Below, piece by piece: positions 58,432 through 64,000 of a DNA stretch of 64,000 nucleotides. Position 1 is the stretch's first letter. Each line of letters begins with the position of its first letter. The stretch is from Pseudomarimonas salicorniae. GTDB lineage: Bacteria > Pseudomonadota > Gammaproteobacteria > Xanthomonadales > Xanthomonadaceae. The notes beneath the pieces were generated by a model. The model did no database searches. It worked only from the letters and a program-made list of their open reading frames with translations, and had not been told where the DNA came from. A program made the translations under genes and the position numbers. The stretch is taken from the NCBI RefSeq assembly GCF_023156535.1, contig NZ_JALNMH010000009.1, positions 124,001 to 188,000 of the forward strand, given 5' to 3'.

Positions 58432-59417
58432 TGCGCGCTGCCGCCTGCCTGCTCCTGGCCCTGGGATTCGGGGCCAGCGCCGCCGAGCCGCCGATCGCCA
58501 TCGCCATCCATGGCGGCGCTGGCACCATGAGCCGCGAAGCGCTCGACCCCGAGCGCGAGAAGGCGATCCGCGCCGACCTTGACCGTGCCCTCGACGCCGG
58601 TCACGCCCTGCTGCGCGAAGGCCGGCCAGCGCTGGAGGCGGTGATCGCCGCCGTGGTCGTGCTGGAGGACTCACCGCACTTCAACGCCGGCAAGGGCGCG
58701 GTATTCACCCACGAAGGCATCAACGAGCTGGATGCTGCCCTGATGGACGGCGCCACCCGCCGGGCCGGCGCGGTGGCCGGGGTGCGCACGGTTCGCAACC
58801 CGATCCGCCTGGCTGCCGCAGTGATGAAGCAATCGCGCCACGTCATGCTGACCGGCAGCGGCGCCGAGGCCTTCGCGGCCAGCGTCGGCCTCGAGCCCGT
58901 GGAGCCGTCCTACTTCCGCACCGAGTTCCGCTGGCAGCAGCTGCAGGAGGCCAAGGCCAAGGAAGCGGCCGGCACGGCCGTGACGCTGCCCGCCAGCGCC
59001 TATTTCGGCACCGTGGGCGCCGTGGCGCTGGACCGCGACGGCAAGGTCGCGGCGGCCACCTCGACCGGCGGTATGACCAACAAGCGCTGGGGCCGGGTCG
59101 GCGATGCGCCGATCATCGGCGCCGGCACCTGGGCCGACGAGGGCTGCGCGGTGTCGGCCACCGGCTGGGGCGAGTTCTTCATCCGCCTCAACGTCGCCAG
59201 CGACATCTGCGCCCGGGTCCACTATCGCGGCGATGCGCTGGGCGATGCGGCGGCGCACGTGATCATGACCCGCGTGCCCGAGCTGGGCGGCGACGGCGGC
59301 GTCATCGCCATCGATAGCCGGGGCAACATCGCCCTGCCCTTCAACACCCAGGGGATGTACCGCGGCTGGGTCCATGCCGACGGCAGCCGGGGCACGGCGA
59401 TCTTCCGGGATCCATGA
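58431..59417 (+). CDS. Secreted isoaspartyl peptidase / L-asparaginase (plant type)
   Basis: 328 residues from the ATG at 58431; the ATG at 58428 is directly adjacent to GGAGG (58422-58426) and less likely. A signal peptide covers residues 1-18 (cut after ASA). It is an Ntn-hydrolase: IHGGAG, NAGKGAVFT, and the autocleavage site YFGTVGAVALD with nucleophile Thr194, then STGGMTNKRWGRVGDAPIIG-type loop and GTWADEGCAVSATGWGE. It removes isoaspartyl residues or splits asparagine, probably in the periplasm. Its start overlaps the kinase stop (ATGATG), an unusual link to a two-component system. Confidence 0.9.
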   Translation: MRAAACLLLALGFGASAAEPPIAIAIHGGAGTMSREALDPEREKAIRADLDRALDAGHALLREGRPALEAVIAAVVVLEDSPHFNAGKGAVFTHEGINELDAALMDGATRRAGAVAGVRTVRNPIRLAAAVMKQSRHVMLTGSGAEAFAASVGLEPVEPSYFRTEFRWQQLQEAKAKEAAGTAVTLPASAYFGTVGAVALDRDGKVAAATSTGGMTNKRWGRVGDAPIIGAGTWADEGCAVSATGWGEFFIRLNVASDICARVHYRGDALGDAAAHVIMTRVPELGGDGGVIAIDSRGNIALPFNTQGMYRGWVHADGSRGTAIFRDP

Positions 59418-59540
59418 TGGCCCTACCGGCTGTTTCGCGGCCGGGCGGGCGCCTGCGACAGGTATCGCACCGGCCCACTCACGCCTTCCCGGCGAACAGC
59501 GGTGGCAGTCGTTTTCGATCTCTGCCAGTCTTGCCAGCTT

Positions 59541-59590
59541 GAACGAACCCCGAACGAACCATCCCGTATCGCGGCCACATGCGCTATCAT
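59541..59590 (+). promoter_or_regulatory. metK upstream region with direct repeats and -10-like box
   Basis: Two copies of GAACGAACC (59541-59549, 59552-59560) repeat at an 11-base period, about one helical turn. TATCAT at 59585-59590 could be the -10, placing the repeats near the -35. AAAGGG at 59623-59628 is the likely ribosome site of metK. No SAM riboswitch fold was recognised. The rest of the 223-base gap shows nothing I can support. Confidence 0.35.
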
Positions 59591-59640
59591 CCGCGCCCGC
59601 GATTTCATCCTTTCATCCGAATAAAGGGATATAGCCAGCG

Positions 59641-60855
59641 ATGAGCAATTTCCTGTTCACCTCCGAATCGGTCTCCGAAGGCCATCCGGACAAGGTCGCC
59701 GACCAGATTTCCGACGCCGTGCTGGACGCCATCCTGGCCCAGGACGGCCGCGCCCGCGTGGCCTGCGAGACCCTGGTCAAGACCGGCGTGGCGATCGTCG
59801 CGGGCGAGGTCACCACCAGCGCCTGGGTCGACCTCGAGTCGCTGACCCGCAAGGTGATCCTCGACATCGGGTACAACAGTTCGAACGTCGGCTTCGACGG
59901 CGAGACCTGCGGCGTGCTGAACCTGATCGGCAAGCAGTCGCCGGACATCAACCAGGGCGTCGACCGCAAGAAGCCCGAGGAGCAGGGCGCCGGTGACCAG
60001 GGCCTGATGTTCGGCTATGCGACCAACGAGACCAAGGAGTTCATGCCGGCGGCGATCTACTACTCGCACCGCCTGGTCGAGCGCCAGGCCAAGGTGCGCA
60101 AGCAGAAGAAGTCGCCGCTGCCCTGGCTGCGCCCGGATGCCAAGTCGCAGGTCACCCTGCGCTACGAGAACGACAAGGCCGTCGCCATCGACGCCGTGGT
60201 GCTCTCCACCCAGCACGACCCCGAGGTCAGGCAGAAGGACCTGATCGAGGCGGTGCGCGAGGAGATCATCAAGCCCGTGCTGCCGGCCAAACTGCTGCAC
60301 AAGGGCACCAAGTTCCACATCAACCCGACCGGCAAGTTCGTCATCGGCGGACCGGTGGGCGACTGCGGCCTGACCGGGCGCAAGATCATCGTCGATACCT
60401 ATGGCGGCTGGGCCCGTCACGGCGGCGGTGCGTTCTCCGGCAAGGATCCGTCCAAGGTCGACCGCTCGGCGGCCTACGCAGCGCGCTACGTGGCCAAGAA
60501 CATCGTCGCGGCCGGTCTCGCTGACCGCTGCGAGATCCAGGTCAGCTACGCCATCGGCGTCGCCGAGCCGACCTCGATCTCGGTGACCACCTTCGGCACC
60601 GGCAAGATTGCCGACGACAAGATCGCCAAGCTGATCCGGAAGCATTTCGACCTGCGTCCGTACGGCATCATCCAGATGCTCGACCTGATCCACCCGATGT
60701 ATCAGCCGACCGCCGCCTACGGCCACTTCGGCCGCGCACCCTACGAGTTCGAGTACGCGAACGCGCAGGGCAAGAAGACCAAGGCGACCGCCTTCTCCTG
60801 GGAGAAGACCGACAAGGCCGAGGCGCTGCGCGCCGACGCCGGCCTGAAGAAGTAG
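59641..60855 (+). CDS. metK: S-adenosylmethionine synthetase
   Basis: 404 residues. N-terminal [20 protein letters not shown] with the ATP-binding His and Asp, [24 protein letters not shown], the glycine-rich [18 protein letters not shown] and a C-terminal HFGR. It makes S-adenosylmethionine from methionine and ATP. It is the methyl donor source for PilK and other methylases, but the location here has no operon partner. It has a 223-base leader. Confidence 0.97.
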   Translation: MSNFLFTSESVSEGHPDKVADQISDAVLDAILAQDGRARVACETLVKTGVAIVAGEVTTSAWVDLESLTRKVILDIGYNSSNVGFDGETCGVLNLIGKQSPDINQGVDRKKPEEQGAGDQGLMFGYATNETKEFMPAAIYYSHRLVERQAKVRKQKKSPLPWLRPDAKSQVTLRYENDKAVAIDAVVLSTQHDPEVRQKDLIEAVREEIIKPVLPAKLLHKGTKFHINPTGKFVIGGPVGDCGLTGRKIIVDTYGGWARHGGGAFSGKDPSKVDRSAAYAARYVAKNIVAAGLADRCEIQVSYAIGVAEPTSISVTTFGTGKIADDKIAKLIRKHFDLRPYGIIQMLDLIHPMYQPTAAYGHFGRAPYEFEYANAQGKKTKATAFSWEKTDKAEALRADAGLKK

Positions 60856-60884
60856 GCGCTCTGCCAGTCCATCGCTGCACCCGG

Positions 60885-60912
60885 GGGCCGCCACGTGCGG
60901 CCCTCGGCTTTT
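60885..60912 (+). terminator. Candidate terminator of metK
   Basis: GGGCCGC (60885-60891) and GCGGCCC (60897-60903) pair around a CACGT loop and are followed by TCGGCTTTTG. It lies 30 bases past the metK stop. Confidence 0.55.
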
Positions 60913-60956
60913 GCGCGGCCGGAAGACGCGTCATGAACGGGCACCCTGGGCTCCAA

Positions 60957-61040
60957 CAAGACATTCATAGGGTGCGGCTGGCCGCACCGGACGTACCATC
61001 CGAATGCCCTTGTCGGTGCATCCAGGACGCTCCCGTTGGG
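60957..61040. repeat. Degenerate palindromic repeat unit C, copy 3
   Basis: It matches unit C of 14774-14846 at its left side (CATAGGGTGCGGCTGG, shared AAGACATTC flank) but the right arm is decayed: CGCTCCCGTTGGGG stands where CGCACCCTATGGGG is expected. It lies between metK and the convergent DUF2189 gene. Confidence 0.75.
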
Positions 61041-61084
61041 GAGTCGGCAACGCGTGGCGAACGGCAAATATGCGCCTGCTACGA

Positions 61085-61888
61085 CTATCGAACACGTATC
61101 CCTGAAGGCGCCTGGTCGAGGCTTGGCCAGGCCGAGGCATCGATCACCTCACGATAGCCATGCCAGGCAGCATAGGCGAGCCAGGGCATCACGACGACCA
61201 GGCCGATGAAGGCCGTGGCGAACCCGAGCGCGGTCAGCATCACGATCAATCCCGCCCACACCAGCATCGCCGGTTTGTTGCGCAGCACCGCCTGGATGCT
61301 CGACAGGCAGGCGGTGATCATGTCCACCTCTCGGTCGGCGATCATCGGCAGCGAGAACGCCGTCGAGGCAAAGGTCAGGGCGGCAAACAGCGAGCCGACC
61401 GCAGAGCCGATCAGCAGGAACTCGAGCAGGGCGCGCCAGTTGTCCGGCTGCATCGGAAAGAACACATTGACCATCATTCCTGCGCGCGACCAGAGCAGGA
61501 GGATCACCAGCTGGGCCAGCGCAAACACCCCGGCCTGTCCCGCCACCCGCCGCGCCAGCACGAACGAGTCGACCAGGCGCGGGCGCCGCCCGGTCTCCAG
61601 CGCCCGGCTCACCGAATACAGGCCGACCGCCAGCAGCGGCGCGATGAACACGAAACCTGACAGCAGCGCGGCGAGCAGGGCGAAGCGCCCCAGCTGCCAG
61701 GCCAGCGCGGTCACCACCAGGCTGACCACCATGATCACGCCGCCGAACAGCAGGCTCAGCGCAGGCGCGCGTCGGTAATCCCACCAGCCGCGCCGCAGCC
61801 AGCGCCATGGCGCGCCGGGCCCCACCGGGCGAAAGGATGCGACCACTGGTCGCGCCGCCTCGTCCTCATCCCTCGGGTCATCGGTCAC
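61085..61888 (-). CDS. DUF2189 membrane protein
   Basis: 267 residues from a GTG at 61888 backed by GGGAGGGAAGG. A soluble acidic N-terminus leads to WRWLRRGWWDYRRAPALSL, the typical DUF2189 entry, then about six hydrophobic helices, with ISRAL-like GLYSVSRALETGRRP between helices 2 and 3. Inner membrane. DUF2189 proteins are often annotated as cytochrome c oxidase subunit-like, without firm evidence. It is divergent from the fructosamine kinase gene, 40 bases apart. Confidence 0.85.
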   Translation of the reverse strand: MTDDPRDEDEAARPVVASFRPVGPGAPWRWLRRGWWDYRRAPALSLLFGGVIMVVSLVVTALAWQLGRFALLAALLSGFVFIAPLLAVGLYSVSRALETGRRPRLVDSFVLARRVAGQAGVFALAQLVILLLWSRAGMMVNVFFPMQPDNWRALLEFLLIGSAVGSLFAALTFASTAFSLPMIADREVDMITACLSSIQAVLRNKPAMLVWAGLIVMLTALGFATAFIGLVVVMPWLAYAAWHGYREVIDASAWPSLDQAPSGIRVR

Positions 61889-61928
61889 GCCTTCCCTCCC
61901 CTCGCCCGCCCGGCGCTATCGTATCGGC

Positions 61929-62744
61929 ATGGAATCGGGTCGCGGCACCGAACTGCCCGCCGGCTGGGATCGCGGAGGCGACGGCCTGGCAAGACTTGGC
62001 GCCGGCGACGGCCGTACCGTGGTGGTCAAGCGTCGGCGCACGGTGCCGGGCGACTTCTTCGCCGCCGAGGCGCGCGGGCTAGCTATCCTTGCCGAAGCCG
62101 GTGCGCTGCGCACGCCCACGGTCCTGGGTGTGACCCGAACCGCCATCGCGCTGGAGGACCTCGGAAGCGGCCAGCCCTCCGCCCGCGACTGGGCGCAGGC
62201 GGGCGCGGCCTTGGCGCGCCAGCATGCCGGCCGGGGGCCTGGCTTCGGCTTCCCGGCGCCGGGCTACATCGGCGACAGCGCGCAGGACAACGCATGGGAG
62301 CAGGACGGACATCGCTTCTTCGCCGAACGTCGGCTGCTGCCCCAGGCACGCCGGGCCCGTGATGCGGGCCTGCTGCCACCGTCCGCGGCGATGCGGATCG
62401 ACCGGCTGGCTTCGCGCCTTGATCGGTTGCTGCCCGAGTCCCCGCCGGTCCTGCTCCACGGAGACCTCTGGCTGGGCAACCTGCACCCCTGCGCGAACGG
62501 CGAGCTGGCGCTGATCGACGCGGCGGCCGTGCATTTCGGCTGGGCGGGCGCGGACCTCGCCATGCTCGGTCTGTTCGGCACCCCGCCGCCCGCCTTCCTC
62601 GAAGCCTATGTCGGGGCCGGAGGCCGATCAGACTGGAAGGACCACGCCGACCTGCTGAATCTTTACCACCTGCTCAACCACCTCAACCTCTTCGGCGCAG
62701 GCTACCGGAGCGCGGTACTCGGCGTGCTCGATCGCCACACCTGA
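61929..62744 (+). CDS. Fructosamine kinase family protein
   Basis: 271 residues. An aminoglycoside-phosphotransferase-like fold with VVVKRRR (ATP-site lysine), FAAEARGLAIL, the catalytic loop LLHGDLWLGNLH and LIDAAAVHFGWAGADLAML, which takes the DFG-like place. Family members phosphorylate ketosamines so that glycated proteins lose the sugar; E. coli YniA is the nearest known type. The start codon is ATG 61929, close to the divergent DUF2189 gene. Slightly short but complete. Confidence 0.85.
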   Translation: MESGRGTELPAGWDRGGDGLARLGAGDGRTVVVKRRRTVPGDFFAAEARGLAILAEAGALRTPTVLGVTRTAIALEDLGSGQPSARDWAQAGAALARQHAGRGPGFGFPAPGYIGDSAQDNAWEQDGHRFFAERRLLPQARRARDAGLLPPSAAMRIDRLASRLDRLLPESPPVLLHGDLWLGNLHPCANGELALIDAAAVHFGWAGADLAMLGLFGTPPPAFLEAYVGAGGRSDWKDHADLLNLYHLLNHLNLFGAGYRSAVLGVLDRHT

Positions 62745-62784
62745 AACCTGGGGCGGTGACTCAGCGCAACGGCCGGGTCTTGCG

Positions 62785-63984
62785 TCAGGGTAGAGCGGCC
62801 AGTTCGCTGCTGCTCTGCCCGCGCTCCGCTGCGTGTGGCCGCTGCGCCCGGATCCACGAGGTTCTGCCGAGCTTGGCGGCCGCCTGGGGCACGGCTCGGG
62901 GGCGCTCAAAGGAATCGCCGATCACATGGGTCGGCGCCCGGCGCCAGGTGAACCCGAGATCGAAGGGCCCGCCGTAGGCGAAGGCATCCTGTGCCCGGGC
63001 GCCCCCAGCCGAGTAGCCGTCACCCTGGGCGGTAGAAGCATCCAGCACCAGACGGACCGGTCGGTCACCCGCGTCGAGGTCGGGCGGCAGGGCGGCATCG
63101 CTGAAGTCCTCTCCTGGAATGTAGGCACGACGAACGATCACCGCCGAGTCGTCAAGCACCACGAAGGGCGCGTAGCCCAGGGCGTAAATGTACTCAGGCT
63201 CGTCCATCTTGTAGGCCAGCGTCGCCAGCTGGATCGAGTCCCCGACAAAGAATGGCTCCCTCCGACCATCGCTGAACAGCACGCGGGCATCGATGGCGTC
63301 ACCCTGCGCATCGGTCACGAAGCTCATCCCCACCTCGATGAAACCAGCAGTGTTGCCGGGCAGAAAGTCGTCGCGCGGGAACTGGGGGTCGGAGTAGTCC
63401 ACCCCGGCTTCCCGGTAGCGGAAATAGGGGATGAAATTCAGCGTGCACCCGGCACCCGTGGTGCAGTCGCCGGTAACGGTGCCCGGCCCGTTGTCCACCG
63501 CATCAAAGTAGCCGTCACCCGCTTCCGGCACGTAGTCGTCGTCGAGTTCCAGTGCCTGCAGGAGACGCGGCGGTTGGCCATCCATCTCCAGCCAGTAGAG
63601 ACGGCGGTCCCAGCGTGGCGTCGCGTAGGTGGCTTCGCTCGCTGTCGGAAGCGCAGGGAAGCCGCGCAGCAGGATGTCCAGCTCTCCAAGACCTGCCACC
63701 CGATACGGAATGGTGATGTAGCCGTCGACATCATCCCAGGTGCCCTCGACTGCTCCGACGAACTTGGCCGAAGTGCCGCCACCGGTCGCCAGCTCGCCCG
63801 GATGCCTGCGCACCTTCGCCATCATGTCGGCCCAGGCGGGAACCTGCTGGCGGAATTCAAGCTTGCTGACCGACTGCGGGCTGGGCCCGGTGGTATGACA
63901 GTTGTAGCAGCAAATGGGGTTGGCCCGGAGAACAGGGGCGGCGCACGCGCCGCAGAGAATCATGATCCACAGCAGGCTTCGCAT
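62785..63984 (-). CDS. Secreted protein with one CxxCH motif and motif VIGDSFE
   Basis: 399 residues. Signal peptide 1-21 (cut after RA). Directly after it, CCYNCH holds a CxxCH heme-attachment motif, so the protein may be a cytochrome c-like heme protein; only one site is seen. The middle is rich in aromatic and acidic residues (PALPTASEATYATPRW, LDDDYVPEAGDGYFDAVD), with no family I recognise. About 45 residues before the end comes HVIGDSFERP, and then an Arg/Ala-rich tail of different character. The tail could be a stop-codon loss. The gene is complete, but its upstream region is outside the window. It lies 40 bases after the fructosamine kinase stop on the opposite strand. Confidence 0.7.
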   Translation of the reverse strand: MRSLLWIMILCGACAAPVLRANPICCYNCHTTGPSPQSVSKLEFRQQVPAWADMMAKVRRHPGELATGGGTSAKFVGAVEGTWDDVDGYITIPYRVAGLGELDILLRGFPALPTASEATYATPRWDRRLYWLEMDGQPPRLLQALELDDDYVPEAGDGYFDAVDNGPGTVTGDCTTGAGCTLNFIPYFRYREAGVDYSDPQFPRDDFLPGNTAGFIEVGMSFVTDAQGDAIDARVLFSDGRREPFFVGDSIQLATLAYKMDEPEYIYALGYAPFVVLDDSAVIVRRAYIPGEDFSDAALPPDLDAGDRPVRLVLDASTAQGDGYSAGGARAQDAFAYGGPFDLGFTWRRAPTHVIGDSFERPRAVPQAAAKLGRTSWIRAQRPHAAERGQSSSELAALP

Positions 63985-64000
63985 GGCCGTCGTATCCGCA

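Noticed and set aside
59418-59640. SAM riboswitch before metK
   Set aside because: No recognisable SAM-I, SAM-II or SAH-type core helices or following terminator; only direct repeats are visible.

Overview
The window is a GC-rich, gene-dense chromosomal segment. It looks like a gammaproteobacterium of the Xanthomonadales (Lysobacterales) type. This is an inference from the complete Pil-Chp chemosensory operon in the order pilG-H-I-J-K-chpA-B-C, the neighbouring gshB-tonB-yqgE-ruvX-pyrB / pilT-pilU / yggS-proC-yggT block (an order shared with Pseudomonas), secreted lysyl endopeptidases, heptanucleotide (GTGATTC)n inverted repeats, and many xanthomonad-like secreted proteins. No rRNA, tRNA, CRISPR array, phage or IS transposase was seen. 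The window opens inside asnB; the last gene is complete and begins 16 bases before the end.

Layout. 1-4.4 kb: asnB tail, an orphan propeller-type sensor kinase and a small membrane protein. 4.5-13.3 kb: a secretion island with two paralogous lysyl-endopeptidase-like serine proteases on the minus strand, flanking a 1313-residue secreted FG-GAP repeat protein on the plus strand. 13.7-15.1 kb: sufT, a small membrane protein and a composite of palindromic repeats. 15.15-29.1 kb: the Pil-Chp system controlling type IV pili, one tight minus-strand operon with a recognisable promoter. 29.3-33.1 kb: gshB-tonB-yqgE-ruvX-pyrB, mostly with overlapping stops and starts. 33.1-35.5 kb: pilT and pilU, the pilus retraction ATPases, with a heptad-repeat hairpin after each. 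35.6-38.9 kb: yggS, proC, yggT, a DUF4426 gene and a histidine phosphatase. 39-42.2 kb: a DUF1800/DUF1501 secreted pair. 42.3-43.7 kb: an ECF sigma factor, a probable membrane anti-sigma partner and a divergent DUF6249-like membrane protein. 43.8-55.9 kb: mixed metabolism and stress genes (selO, a GGDEF cyclase, a DUF1704 protein, rsgA, an AlaA-type aminotransferase, an SGNH esterase, a glutaredoxin-rhodanese fusion, AMP nucleosidase, an AraC regulator operon). 55.9-56.3 kb: a second composite repeat, an inverted copy of the first. 56.4-60.9 kb: an OmpR-family two-component system coupled to a secreted isoaspartyl peptidase, then metK. 61-64 kb: a DUF2189 membrane protein, a fructosamine kinase and a secreted protein with one CxxCH motif.

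Functional links. PilJ senses, PilI and ChpC couple, ChpA phosphorylates PilG and PilH, and PilK/ChpB adjust methylation; the outputs are pilus extension and PilT/PilU retraction. The proteases, FG-GAP protein, DUF1800/DUF1501 pair and CxxCH protein suggest a predatory or polymer-degrading secretome. A short motif of the form [IV][FI]xx[GS][FL]E recurs in three of the secreted proteins. I found no clearly new defence or biosynthetic system. The most unusual items are the inverted composite repeats, the heptad hairpins around pilU, the hypervariable-looking ETEA array in ChpA, and the candidate secreted-protein tag.
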